From Camellia lanceoleosa (Eukaryota > Streptophyta > Magnoliopsida > Ericales > Theaceae), in contig CM045768.1 in NCBI GenBank assembly GCA_025200525.1, positions 52,689,177 to 52,753,176 of the forward strand: 64,000 bases of DNA. The letters are read 5' to 3'. Below, piece after piece: positions 23,501 through 35,666 of the stretch. Numbering within the stretch: the first letter of the stretch is position 1; each line of letters opens with the position of its first letter. The position numbers and the translations under genes are program-made. The notes under the pieces were generated by a model, which saw only the letters and a program-made list of their open reading frames with translations, was not told where the DNA came from and ran no database searches.

Positions 23501-26500
23501 TGCTCCAATATTCTCTGTTCCAAAAATAAACAAAAAATTAAATACATATATATACATATATATCATCACAGATCATCACCCTTTCCTAGAAAATTCTCCT
23601 GAATTTCAAAATATAATAAGAGATTAATACCTGTACCACACGACACCCATATGGATGGGTTGAAAGGGTCACAACTTGATCAAAAAATGTTGAAACAATG
23701 AACTGGATATGTTCTTCAGGAACACATTCAATACACTTCTGAATCACATGGTTCCCATTTTGATCACGCACACAGCGCATGACATGACCATCGAGCTCTT
23801 CCACCATTTTTATCTTTTGATCAAGATCAACAACTTCTATTGCCTGAACATAAAAACAGAGTTCATGATTGCAAGAATTGATAAGTGTCAGCTCAATTAG
23901 CAATGGTAAGTTTAGAACTGATAAAAAGACTCAAAATCCAGCTGTTACCAAATTTGCCTCACATACTGATAGGATAGAACCATATGATAACTAATGTGAG
24001 TAGCACCCCTCTCAAAAAATAAAAATAAAAACAAAAGAGAGAGATTTTCATCATCAAGAGGGCAGAAAAGAGAAAAAGAAAGTCCAACCAACTTAGTACT
24101 TGTTTTTCCATAAAAAATTCTTTGCAGTGGAAATATGTGAATTTCTGTTGTTCAATCAAGTTCCCTTGCAGTTTACCAAGAAAGAAATAATACATCAAAC
24201 TTCCTACAATTTCAATGACAATGGTAGCAAATTGTAAAACATTTAAATAAAACGTTATGTAAGATCAATATCCATGCTAAGGCCACACAAATGTTGTTCA
24301 ACACAAAAACATAAAAGAAAACATGTCCGCTGTTGGTTGCACACATGAATGAAAGGGATCTAGATATGAAAACATACACGAGATATACCAACTCAAAATA
24401 CAGCTTGACAAAAAATTTGATGTTACCTTCTGGATCACTCGACAACCGTACATTTGAAGGCTAAGTGTCAGCACATGTCCAAAAAGATTGTTAGCCAGTT
24501 CTCTTCTCTGGGACACAAATCCATGCTCAAAAAACTGAAATTAAATACCAAAAGTCACTTGTCTAAAATCCACTAAAGAGGGTAAAGCTACAGCCATGTC
24601 CTATGTATACACATATACACATTATATGCATTATCTGAGAAAGTGAGTGAGAATTTTGTACCTTTTGAATCACATAATTACCAAACACATCAGTCATCAA
24701 TGTAAGAGCTTGTGGAAAAATTTCCTCAAAAACCATGTTTTTCTCCTCTGTTGTTGCAGTTTCAAGCTTCTGTTGAATGAACCGGCTCCCATACTGATCC
24801 GCACTGTTTACAAATGATGTTTAATAAGAGAGACTAAAAGTCAGGATGGTTCAACAACATTCAAGCTCAAAAGCAAGCACATACCTGAACTCAACAACAT
24901 GACCTGTGATTTCAGAAAGTTCGAAACACTTAGTTTTATTGCTCTTAAACTCTTCCAGCAAAGAGGACGCGAAGATATCTTCCACATTACAACCAGCCTG
25001 CAAGTGCCAAGGTCCCATTACACCCCCAGCTAAGTTTCTCATCACAGAAGGATATTGCATATTGAGTTCACCATGCCTCATAGGACTACCGGGTCCACCA
25101 GGAGAGTTTGGAATGACGGGACTAGCCAAGGGACTTCCAGGGTATGACATACCAACACCATATGCAGGAGTTCCATAGTAACCGTGGTGATTAGAACCAC
25201 CAGACTTCGTGCCCATGGGAACACCATACTGTGATTTTTGAGGTGATAGCAAAGACCCCAGATAAGCTTTTTGAAGTAAATCCATGTATGAATCCCCCAA
25301 GTAATTTCTATCCATAGAGGGATCATTAAGTGCTGCAGCTTGTGCTGCAGCATACTCACCTGTCCTCAAGTACTGAAGGTACATTGGATCCACAAGTGGT
25401 GCCTGAAGAGCATTCCCAGCCATCTGATTCCCAATTCTGTTCAGATTCTGTGATTCTGATGCTGTGGGGCTTAGGAAGGATCCAGAAGGCAAACCACCCC
25501 CCAAAACCCTCGAGTCCAATCCATGGACAGCCATAGCTGATGCTGCAGCAACATTTTCATACAAAGGTGGCAGATTAGAAGCCATCATGGATGGCATAAC
25601 TGTATTTATGGAGTACCCACCTAAACCATAGTTCAAGTACGATGAATTAGCACTATCCATATGCTGATAGTGAGAAGGCAAACTTCCTTTGCTGTTAAGA
25701 GTAGAAGCAGGAGACCCCTTTACATACGATTTATTGGGAGACGGATTACTAAGGTCTAATCCAGCTCCATTGCTCCTGCTTGAATCCAAGTATGATACTT
25801 TCGATGACTGGTCACCAAAAGGCCTATGAAAACTTCCCGATTCAGATTTTTTCATGTACGGATGCTGCTTAGCATTAGCATGACCACTTTGCAAATTGAA
25901 GAGATAATTCTGGTGATCATCAACATCCTGTTCAATCTGTGGTGGCAAATGGTTCTCTTCAACCATCGCACCATTTGAAAGGTTGAGGCCAGACAAAGCA
26001 GTGACCAAATCTGCAGGTTCGATCACGGAGTTGAGACGCTATTAAATGAGTTTGAAGCATTAATACTTCTCTTCTCAGATGTACTTACTCTCTCTCCACC
26101 AATAGGAGCAAGGCAAGGACTAGGAGCCCTAGCAATGAGTTGGGGATCAGGGGTGGTACTACGAGACAAGGAAGCACCCAAAGCAGCAGCATAAGAATAC
26201 GAAGCAGGTGGACCGACATTTTGGACGGAAGATGAGCTCTGAACATTCACATTGGATTGCATAGTATCCGTAGATGCCAATTCGCTATGCAAATGAACCA
26301 GGTCAGCGTCCGCAGAACCTAAAGTCTCACTATTTTCAAAAGCATTACGGCTAGCAGGCCTAGAAGGATTCCTAGAGGCCGGACTTGCACGCCCTAAATC
26401 ATCCTGCACAAACATTAGTGTTAGTTGCAGGCTCCAAAATCCAGAAGAATAAAACAAACTAACTAACTAACATAAAATGGGCTAAGTAGGCTAACAGACA

Positions 26501-27853
26501 GATATTTTTTTTGCATTTTGATTTTAAACGACTAGCATCTAATAGGATGGACTTATTGAACAAATCCAAATTATTTGGGGTCCACAACATGGATCACTCT
26601 TCTCCAGTTGTCAAAGACAAAACCCAATTAGAGAATCCTGAGGATCTAAGCTCATAAGATTTTAATTAAGTTTCCAGGATGCTACATCTCCTCCAAGAAC
26701 CCTGCTTCATTCTCCAAGCTTGGAACAAGCTGTGTGAAAGATAATAAAGATAACATACATGACACAGTACAACACTACTGCAGGCTGCAGCATGACCTTT
26801 TGTCAACTAAGATCCTTGGATCTGTCATATTTCCAGCAGTATGCTACCCATAAAGCAAAAATTACTACGTAATCAAGTCATCAACCCAAAAGATGCAGAT
26901 TAGCAGTTAACAACAAAAAACACATTAACTATACCAGCCAAAAGAGTAAATAAATACACAGTTCATCTTTACATGACATGTAAAAAATGTCTGGAGTTTC
27001 AACAAGATTGCTCAATTTGCTCAATAGATACAATACAATCCGTATCAACTGTCAACTGTCAACGATGAAGGGAAGCAATGAATGACATTCAACAATCAAA
27101 AGGAATATTATCAACTGAAGAACAGATAACCTAATATACCAGTAACAGGTGGAGTTAAACACATGACATAAAAATACAAGTACGTAAGAAAGCATAAAAG
27201 AGAGAAAATCACCTGAAATATTTCAGCAAGGCTCTTCTGTTTCCCACCAAGCCCTAAACCAGGCAAGCCAATCAGACCATCACCACCCCACTCTGCCGAA
27301 CCATGGACTTTCTCCGAATCAGTCTCACTCTCTCCTTTCTTCGAACCAAACCCCGGAGGCATAGAAAACAGTGATCTCCCCCCACCACCACTATCATTCC
27401 TACTCACTTTCCTTCTATCTCCAATCCCACCCGAGGCCGAACTCCTCCTTGCAACCTCTGTGCAAACCGCCAGTCCTCTTTAGACATCAAAGGAGGTGGC
27501 AGCCTAGGGTTTAAATTCACATTCGAATAATAATAAGACAAATAAGCCGGATCCGACCTAAGCTCTTCCTCAGACATAAAGCCATTACCACTCTTATTGT
27601 TGGCAAACCCTGAAAAGCCACCATCACCACCGCCACCACCACTATGATTGAACAAACCACCAACTGCACTCAGTGAACCCTCAACAGTTGGAGGAGCTGA
27701 CCCACTTCTAAACAAATTTAGCTCCTTTTCGCGATCATCAACGTCTTGTCGCCGCTGCTCGCGGAGCAACAAGCTAATTTCATTCTCCAATTCATCTCCA
27801 AACGATCCTTCGTTACCGCCAAGCACTGGCATCCTACCCAAATCAGACAACAT
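17590..27853 (-). CDS. Pumilio (PUF) RNA-binding protein, APUM1-3 type, two frameshifts
   Basis: Cytoplasmic RNA-binding repressor. Nine CDS exons: 27213-27853, 24885-26403, 24662-24803, 24427-24534, 23631-23843, 23404-23514, 22496-22690, 18732-18906 and 17590-17636, all GT-AG. The start MLSDLGR at 27853 matches the family N-terminus. The N-terminal half holds the plant blocks [32 protein letters not shown] and [16 protein letters not shown]. The C-terminal ~340 residues hold eight PUF repeats. Base-reading residues are SR..Q, NY..Q, CR..Q, NH..Q, CR..Q, NY..Q, SN..E and NY..Q (repeats 1-8), the set that reads UGUAUAUA. The exon sum is 3151 nt, two short of a whole frame: one base appears missing near 27443 (exon 1) and one near 26028 (exon 2). 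As written, translation stops after 149 residues. Phases and conserved blocks resume exactly, so these are recent mutations or assembly errors. Symbol withheld among APUM1-3. Confidence 0.88.
17931..18371. mobile_element. Harbinger-like MITE in last Pumilio intron
   Basis: The left end GAGCATCTCCAATCC preceded by TAA, and an inverted imperfect right end (GGGTTAGAGATAAC), enclose AT-rich sequence. Mirrored 'catcaaatttgagtgaaa' and 'tttgatgaaa' phrases occur inside. The left terminus is the same as that of the element at 34696. The right boundary is approximate. Confidence 0.45.
18907..19246. other. Pumilio intron 7, part next to exon 8
   Basis: Intron sequence. The phrase 'agattgctagttgggaccagactactaat' is present twice (about 19120 and 19206), a partial local duplication. 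Nothing else was recognised. Confidence 0.5.
19247..20580. repeat. Tandem duplication (about 110 bp), one copy split by hAT element
   Basis: A unit containing 'caatcccaccccgggacaat' and 'ttatcttccctcaaccatcc' occurs twice. The left copy (about 19247-19291 plus 20415-20474) is interrupted by the hAT element at 19292-20406. The right copy (about 20475-20580) is uninterrupted and serves as the empty site. Confidence 0.8.
19292..20406. mobile_element. Non-autonomous hAT element, 1115 bp, perfect 8-bp duplication
   Basis: It begins CAGGGCCGGCCCTGAG and ends GGTCAGGGCCGGCCCTG. The octamer CCAGCGGA is present intact on both sides (19284-19291 and 20407-20414). Subterminal 'gaggcctaaggc' and 'ggcctaaggc' phrases and 'gggccc' motifs recur at both ends. 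There is no transposase frame. It sits in an intron of the Pumilio gene. Confidence 0.88.
20648..21130. repeat. Tandem duplication, about 242-bp unit, in Pumilio intron
   Basis: The segment from GTGCTAGTTAGTAGTACAC (20648) to about 20889 is repeated from GTGCTAAGTCAGTAGTACAC with few differences, including 'ccctatcatgtgctttttct' in both. A recent local duplication with no coding content. Confidence 0.85.
21131..22495. other. Pumilio intron 7, part next to exon 7
   Basis: Intron sequence without recognisable features beyond short T and A runs. Open frames here are short and low in complexity. Confidence 0.5.
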
Positions 27854-28650
27854 ATTCACACCCAACAAACCCTAAAACCCTAAAAGGTTGCAAAAATCAA
27901 ACTTCACAATCTAAAACACTCAAAACCCACAAAATTAACCCCCTTAGAATCCCCTATATGAACTCAAAAAAATCCAATCTTTGATCACCAAAACTCCAAA
28001 ACAGCTCATTCAGTTGCGTCAAACGATCAAAAAACTGGACAATCGAGCACACACAAGCAATAAAGATTCGATTATTAACACTGAATCATCAAAAAAATAA
28101 AGAAAAACAAACACGTTTTCTCTTACTTTCCAACATTGAATACCAAGATAGCACCGCCAGGACTAAAAAGTGTTGCCAGAAAACAAAAACAAAAACAAAA
28201 AACAACAGTTGGAGCTGAGGAAGAGTAGGAGGTAGTGAAGAGTTGTGAGATCAAATAGAAATTGGGGGAAGTTGATGGTCCTGATCAACCCGGCGGCGAA
28301 TTGGTTCTTACAGAGAACCCTTTTTAGGGTTTTGTTTTTTCAACTCAGACACATATCTATGATTAAATACAGTTACCCAAAAAAAAAAAAAAAAAAAATT
28401 CTTTTTTATTTTTTTTATAGTATTTAGAAATGTTATTATTGTTTTTAGAAAGTCAAGTAATAGAAATTTTAAAAAATAAAAATAAAAATAATTTTCCTGA
28501 ATCAAAGGGTTTGCTAATTGACCGAGTGAAAACCGACTCAACTGTATATGTGTTATATAGAGAGAAAATGAGGAGAGAGAAAGAGCGATAACGATGTTTA
28601 TTTTGGGGTTTCCTCGTGTTCCGAAAGAAGAATATGTGGGCGCCACGTAA
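27854..28650 (-). promoter_or_regulatory. Pumilio 5' leader and promoter region
   Basis: The sequence upstream of the start at 27853 includes A-rich leader-like DNA and a 21-base A run near 28379. A leader intron is possible but I cannot place one. Beyond about 28650 the sequence becomes featureless AT-rich spacer. Confidence 0.4.
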
Positions 28651-28943
28651 ACACTTGAGATTCGGTGGTTCGAGGAGAGAGATTGGGCTTTAGTTCAGGC
28701 AAACGCTGGCAACTACTGTTTTTGTTTGATTTTCTAAAATTGAATTATATTTTGATTTTTTTATATTTTAAATTATCTTCTTAGCTTCTAAAATAATAGT
28801 ATGTTGTTTGTCTTTAATCTCTGATGCTTAAATTGTATTAATTTATGCTCTATTTATTTTTTTGTACGAAAAATATTTTTAATATATTTGTTAGTGATGG
28901 TAGGATGAAGGTAGAAGTAGAGGTGTGGTGATAGGATATAAAC

Positions 28944-30806
28944 TGTACGAATACGAAATAATCTTTTTTTATAATCTTATTGATTAAGTTTACATTCCTC
29001 CAAATATCGTTGATTTACTATCTGAAAATACAAACGTAAGTTAGCTGGGTGGGTGTGTGCCAGAAACCTCTCTGATATCTAAGTCAGCAAAATAGACAAT
29101 AGACACAAAAACGCTGTGTATTTGAAAGTAAGAATTGTGATACTTCTACATAAGTCCTACTAGGGCTGTTGATGGAAACTGTACACCCGCCTAACCCGTC
29201 CGAACCGACCGGACCCAGCACACAACGGACGGGCAAGACAACGTAGATAGTCGGATGCGGTCTATTTTATTTGATTTTTTGGGATTCATGGTCAATAGTG
29301 ATTTTTGTATTTTTTTCATCCATCGAAACCGACCCAATCGACAAATACCAAGCTTCTCTAATACGCTTCCACCCACCTACCAAGCTTGTCATATATACTT
29401 CACAGTTTACAAGGTCTGTCTCTCACATACTTTACAAAGTCTGAATCCCTATTTTTATCTCTCACACTTCACAAAGCCACTTATGTCAACTATTTTTTCA
29501 AAGAGAAAAACTAAATAGACTCCACCATTTTTCATGGAGAAAAATTAAAAAGGCAAAACAAATATAGAGAGAGAGGGAGTGCACTGAATTAGCTCCATCA
29601 TTTTTCAAGGAGAAAAATTGAAAAGGCAAAACAAATACATACAGAGAGAGAGAATATACCGAATCAGAAAAAAAGCAAAGCAATCCTCTCTGTTTCTCTT
29701 TTGCTCTCTTTCACGTAACAAATCAAAGCTTCTCCTTGTTTGTCTATATTTGAAGTTCAATTAGTGACTTTCTTTAAGATGTACGAACCAAGATCTTCAA
29801 CCCTAAAAGAGGATTATTCTCCAGAGATTCAAGTGTCTCTCTTTATTCATTTTGGGGTTTTTATTTTTGATGTTTTGATTTATAATTTGTGGCTTTTTGT
29901 TGGTTAATACTTTATATTTTGTTTCTCTAATCATGGTTGATTTCGGGATTTCTAAGTATTTTTCATTTTCTTGTTTTGATTTTATGATTTTCTGTTTCTG
30001 ATTGTTATGTTTTCATTTAATGTTTATAAAAATATTTGATTTGTTTATATTTTGATTGAGGGTTTGAAAAATATTATGAGATATGTTCATGTTCTGATAA
30101 GCAATTTTATTTCCTTAATTTTGGATAAAAAATGATTTTAAAAAAAAGGGGGCCCAATATGTCAATAGCCTAATCCGCCCAAACCGCCCACATCCAATCC
30201 GACAACCCGAATATCAATTCAGTCGATTTCAACAAGTGATTGGTTCGAAAACGGTTAGGCTGAATGTCAATCCGAACTGATCTAGTCGGCTAACGGGTAT
30301 GTATCAAACCTGACCCTGACCGACCCGTTAACAGCCCTCGGTCCTGCCATGAGCTTTTGTAGATTTCGTCTGGCACAATCTTAGAAGGACTCCAACTCTC
30401 TTTAGTAGAGTTCTCTTAGGAATCACTTTCCCAAGGATAATGTCTATCCTGATAACATCCTGTTCATTGTCATCCAAGTGAGATGGTTGCAACCCTTACC
30501 TCGGCTAGAACCACACCTAACCGAGCTTAGACTAAAGCAGCACTGTGGTAGTCCTAGCTATGAGATGGTGCCTTGCAGAGCTACCCCTAGCTCGGTCCTA
30601 CATTTTACTAACACCTTGGTTCTCCACTGGATTTTAGCCTGGGATAGCTAGGTCAGGCATCTGGCGGCCTATCTATAACCAACCTGATGCCTAGATGATC
30701 CAAGACCGTGTTACATAAACATTTACTCTGGCCCGTAGTTCGGCCCAATGTCTAAGGAAAAATGGACTTAGCTTGGTAAAGACTATTCTCATAAATTATC
30801 CTCTCA
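28944..30806 (-). mobile_element. Solo LTR in reverse orientation, split by an hAT element
   Basis: The two parts, 28944-29160 and 30340-30806, together match the reverse complement of the full LTR at 35667-36363. Shared blocks include TGTACGA...AAATAATCT, 'gtgccagaaacctctc', 'tttgtagatttcgtctggcacaatct' and CATAAATTATCCTCTCA. Reading the minus strand, it starts TGAGAGG and ends TACA (TG..CA). No internal retrotransposon sequence adjoins, so it is a solo or truncated LTR. Flanking pentamers TAAAC and TACGC agree only in part. Confidence 0.8.
29161..30339. mobile_element. Non-autonomous hAT element nested in the solo LTR
   Basis: 1179 bp beginning TAGGGCTGTTGATGG and ending TTAACAGCCCTC, with subterminal 'ccgaaccgacc' and 'ctgaccgacccg' motifs. 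Flanks AGTCCTAC (29153-29160) and GGTCCTGC (30340-30347) agree at 6 of 8 positions, the differences being transitions. They interrupt one continuous LTR sequence. There is no transposase. The interior contains a duplicated 'aaggcaaaacaaata' segment. Confidence 0.8.
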
Positions 30807-30811
30807 TACGC

Positions 30812-30926
30812 CTATTTTGGAAAGTGGGTTAAAAGTCACTTCCCAACTTTTAACCCACTTTCCTCTCTCACAAAAAAGTTAAAAAAACTAAAAAACAGTT
30901 CTTAACCATCTTCCCAAAACACCCCA
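30812..30926. mobile_element. About 110-bp MITE (copy 2 of 2)
   Basis: It shares the arrangement 'cctattttggaaagtgggtt', 'aacccactttcctctctcac' and 'accatcttcccaaaacacccc' with the copy at 9111-9222. It abuts the outer end of the solo LTR. Confidence 0.55.
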
Positions 30927-31678
30927 TAGTGGCGGCAATAATTGCAGTGATAGTCATAGTGATGGTGGTGTGGTGGTAGAAGTGATAGTGACAATGGTAA
31001 TGTGATGATAATAGTAAGATTTTAGTTTATAAAACATTTTGCGCCTTTCAAAAATAAAAAATATTTGCTGTCCAAATAATCTTATTTTTTGTTGAATTTT
31101 ATTTTCTATTATACCAACTGTTAGAAGATATGAAAAGAAAAATAATCTTTTTCTTCTACCTAAACAAATGTAGCATTAATTTATAATGTATAAAACATAA
31201 TTTGATTTTATCCTCAATCTAACTCTGCCCATATAAGCCATTTAATTTAGGGATAAATGTGTAAATGCAATTAAAAAATTTCAATAGATGCAAATTCATC
31301 ATTTTGTTCCCAATATTTAACTTGTTTGAATTTAATTCCTCATGTATGAAAAATATTTCAATTTGATCCAAACATAATTCCATCTCTCTATATAAATGAA
31401 GAGTAAAATGTGAAAATTATAAATACATATCATTAAAACACGACAAAATGAATTTGACATCTTTAGAGAAAAATGTTTATCAACATTCAACATCTATATA
31501 TGTTAATTCTGTATTAAACATATTGGATGTGTAATTTCAAATTATTTACCCTCTAACGATGTTGGATTTTTTGTGTTTTGATGGTGTATAGTTATGATTT
31601 TCCCGGTTTGCTCCTAGTTCAAATAGAGAGGGACATAATTAGGTTGGAATCAAATTGAAACATTTTTTATACATTAAG

Positions 31679-31908
31679 GTCTCATTTGGAAATATATTTT
31701 TTTAGTAATTTTTTAGCTTTTTTGCTAAAATATGATATAAAAAAAACTAGTATGTTTGGGATATTTTTTTATTTTTTATGAAAAGATGTGCAAAAAGTAG
31801 AGAGAAAAGGAATCTTTGACTTTTTGGTATAGATTGTTGATTTTTTTTTTTTTTTTTTTTGTGACTTTTTAACTTTTAAGCTAAAAAGTAATGTTACCAA
31901 ACGAGTCA
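31679..31908. mobile_element. Tourist-like MITE with TAA duplication
   Basis: TIRs GGTCTCATTTGG (left) and CCAAACGAGTCA (right) are flanked by TAA on both sides (31676-31678, 31909-31911). The interior is rich in 'aaaaagt' and 'actttt' phrases. 230 bp, non-coding. Confidence 0.65.
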
Positions 31909-34109
31909 TAAGAATTAAATTAAAATAATGCACACAAATTGTCTTTAATCCAAAATTAGATTGGAGGTTCCGTTACTCGATTATGTGAGCTTACTCTTGA
32001 GTTCATCTCACTGATCCAAATCATTCAATTTGTAAAAATAATCAAACAGATTAATCATGAAAAAATTCAAGCTGATTAGAGATCGGTGTCCATGTGATTA
32101 TTTTATATTTATATGAAAAATAAATAAAAGATCTATTTTCAAAATTATACTTGTTATTTAAAACATATATATATATATATATATAAACACTATCCCATCA
32201 GATAGTTGTTAAATATTATGGACGAAAAATGCACAAACTGTATATTTTGGATACTAAAATTGTAATTTAAATTGCATCTTTTAGAGACAAAAAGAAAAAA
32301 AATAACCCTTTTAGATTTTTGGGCAAGGACAATATAGAACTTTGATGCTTTCCGATTTGCTGTTTTGGTAATTATAGCACAAGCAATATGCTATCTTTCT
32401 TTTTTTTGCCTCGGTGGGTAATAGTAGCATGCTATTCTAGGCATTATTAGACATCAAAATCTAAGCAAATGTGACACCAAAAAGGAGAATGTTAAATTAC
32501 TAACCTTTGATTTACCGCCCAAAAAAAATTTGTTGTGAGAGCATTGTAATCATGAACATAGAATCTTTTCTTTAAAATTATGCATTATGAAAAAATCTAC
32601 ATAGCTGTTGAAATTAGAAACAAAATCTAGCAAATGTGGTTGGAAAGCAGAGTATTAAATTCTCAACCTTTTTTAGGAGCATACAATCATAATAAATGTA
32701 GAATGAATATGCCTGGAAGGGACTTTTAAACAATGGTGTGGTTTGAAATCATCATTGTGCAAAGATAAGCTTTGGGTAGTAAAAATACATGATTTTTCAT
32801 GGAAGAATTCCACATCAGTGGTATTATGAAAAAATATTTATAAAAAAGTAAAAAAAAAAATTATAATTATAATTATTAATATTTATCACTTTTTATATAT
32901 ATATATATATATTTTCTGATGCCATCAATGTGTAATTCTTCCATCTTTCATTGCCTATAAAAGGCATAATAAATAAAAAAGTTGTGTTTATTTTTTTATT
33001 TTTTGTAAAATGATTTATCTAGTACATGAGACTCCCACTTAAATTTTGTCATATTCCCATTTTTTATGAGACTAGTTTCATTACTTGAACCTAATGCATT
33101 TTACCACTAAGTCCAATTACTCTTTTAAATAATTCATTTTTTTAATCAACTAAAATAAAAATCATTAAGACTAGGTTGACCCTAAATGTACCTACGATGG
33201 AAGATAACACCAAAAGAACCCCTTTAATGGCCCTAGTGGAAGATTGCAATTTTTAAGTCAGTCAATTGGCCTCGTCACTTCACAATTTCACTAGTGTGAT
33301 TTACTTATTGTGATTATATGTCATACTCTCGCAAGTGATTTTGAAACATTCAATAATTTTTCCGATGTCTGTACTTGGCCCTTCCAAATTTTCTTATATT
33401 TCAATGTAAATATATATATATATATATATATTTTTAAGGTGTATATGGTTCTATTTATGACAACTTGAGGTTATTATGTTGGGATGAAATATACCAAGAT
33501 GATCCATGCATCAAATAAATTGGTGAAAATAGAAAAGCGCCTTTGACATACTTTAATTGGTGTTGTTTTGTTGATATTATTATAAAGTTGGTGTTGTTTT
33601 GTTGATATTATTATAAAGTAGTAAGATATATATATATATATAAGGTTTTGCTTTGTGTTGTGAGATATTGAAGATTGGAAGGAAACGCGTGGACTAGAGT
33701 TTGTCCTGTTTATGGAGTGTGGTTTGTTTATTATTACATAAAGTCTATAAACCTAAAAACAAATATTAGAAATTGAATCGGAAAGTGGCATGCAGCGGAG
33801 ATTTTTACTCTTACATTGTAGGTTTATATATGAAGTTAATTTCAACTATTTAATGTATTCTCTAAACATTTGTTTAAGGATAAATTATACTATTAGTCTC
33901 ATTAGTTTGAGCGAAATTTCACTTTGATTCTTATAGTTTTAATTTAAATAATTTAAACTCTATATTTTTAATTTTATTGTAATGTGATCCATCCGTCATT
34001 TATTATTAATAGTTTGAACAGAAAAAACATCACGTAAAAAACTAGAGAGACTAAAGTTGAATACAAAATAAATTATAGGAACTACTGGTTAAAACAAACT
34101 ATAAGTAAG

Positions 34110-34247
34110 GAGTTGTTTGGGAAGTACTAAATTAGTATACATTTTGATTTTTTATGAAAAAAATGTGAAATATGAATTGGGTTTGAAATGATATGGTAGA
34201 GAGGTGATATAACCCAAATAAAATTTTAGCACATGCCAAACGAGCAG
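34110..34247. mobile_element. Tourist-like MITE with TAA duplication
   Basis: TIRs GGAGTTGTTTGG and CCAAACGAGCAG are flanked by TAA (34107-34109, 34248-34250). 138 bp, non-coding. Same family as the elements at 31679 and 51190. Confidence 0.65.
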
Positions 34248-34849
34248 TAAATTTCACTTTAGTTTCTCTAATTTTGTAAGCGATCTTTCTTCGTTCTAGA
34301 TTTTATCAGTAAATATTAGAGGATCACATTGTAATAAAATTAAAAATACATAAATTAAATTATTCAAATTAAAATTACAAAAATAAAGTATAACACTTCA
34401 CCTAAACTACAATTTTCCTTCTCTTTTTTTTTTTCTTTTTTCCCCTCTGAAAATGTATAACTGTTCTTATTAATATTATTAGTGTGGTATGGTCAAAGCA
34501 GTTGTCTAAACTAAAACAGTTTAGGTCGGCAGGTTTGGAACCTTTTTCCTTAATTTCTTTATCTTACTTGGTCTTTTGCACTACTATTCACTCCATTTTG
34601 TGTCTTTTTTCTCTATATGCATAGTCAAGTTCTTTTTTCAAACAAAAAAGGAAAAAGATGTCATTGTTACTATTCACCCATAAACTCACCTATAAGAGCA
34701 TCTTTAATGGTGTTTGCTAAAATAGTATTACCATTGCTATAATTTGAAATTATAGCAATGGTGCTCCAATTGTTTACTTGTTATTTTAGCAAATCTCAAC
34801 CAACTTTTCTTCCAAAGTTGTAGGCATTGTTTGGATACAAGTTTTTTAG

Positions 34850-34883
<34 letters not shown>

Positions 34884-35402
34884 TGACTTTTTTTACTATT
34901 TCTAAAAAAAATTATATATTTATATTATTCCCGACTAGACAAATATAAAAATGATTTTTTTTTTTAAAACATTTATTTTAAATGACACTTGATGTTTTTA
35001 TTTTATCTTTTTAATTTGTATAATCCAATGACAAAAGCACATTGTTGGATTAAATAATCCAACGGTTCAAATTGAAGCAAAATGTGTCTCTCTCTATTCT
35101 CTCCGTCTCTCTGTCTCTCTTTATCACTTCTCTCTTAATTCTAGAACATACTCTCACATTTGCTCTCTCTCTCTCTCTCTCTCTACTCAACTCTCTGTCT
35201 CTTTTTTTTTTTTTTTTTTTTTTTTTCCAATGGCTCATCTTCTTCTTCATCACCCCAACCCCCATTCTTTCTTCTCCAATCCTCTTTTTCTTCAGTTTCT
35301 CACTCCGACCTCCAACCCTTCTTCTTTCTTCTCCAACCTCCATTCTCTTTTCTTCACCACCAAACTCTAACCGTCAAACCCCAATCCTCTTCTCATCATC
35401 AT

Positions 35403-35438
35403 CTTCTTCTTCTTCTTCTTCTTCTTCTTCTTCTTCTT
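35403..35438. repeat. (CTT)12 microsatellite
   Basis: Perfect CTT trinucleotide array of roughly a dozen units, continuous with CT-rich sequence on both sides. Confidence 0.9.
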
Positions 35439-35666
35439 CCTCTCTCTCTCCGTTCTAAACTATCGATTTCCATCGATTGAAACCATAACCCTAATCAAAA
35501 TGATCTTCTCTCTCCCCGCTTTGATCTATCTCTCCCTCTATTTTAACCCTTGATTCCGACGATCCATCTCTGTCAGTGATGATCCAAACCTGACATCGTA
35601 ATGACGACCTCTTCTCCAACGATCCCTCTGTCAGTGATGATCCAAACCCAAAACCCTATTGAAGAC

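Larger units (their letters stand above)
30927..34690. other. AT-rich intergenic sequence
   Basis: No gene was recognised. It holds two Tourist-like MITEs (listed separately), AT dinucleotide runs (about 32167-32186, 33411-33430 and 33628-33642) and a 31-bp perfect tandem duplication at 33557-33618. The remainder is low-complexity spacer. Confidence 0.55.

Noticed and set aside
24906..25536. Plus-strand open frames inside the Pumilio region
   Set aside because: Shadows opposite the Pumilio exon; no start context or homology.
35072..35480. Open frames rich in Ser, Leu and Phe
   Set aside because: They are translations of CT, T and CTT microsatellite runs inside a transposon and have no domain.
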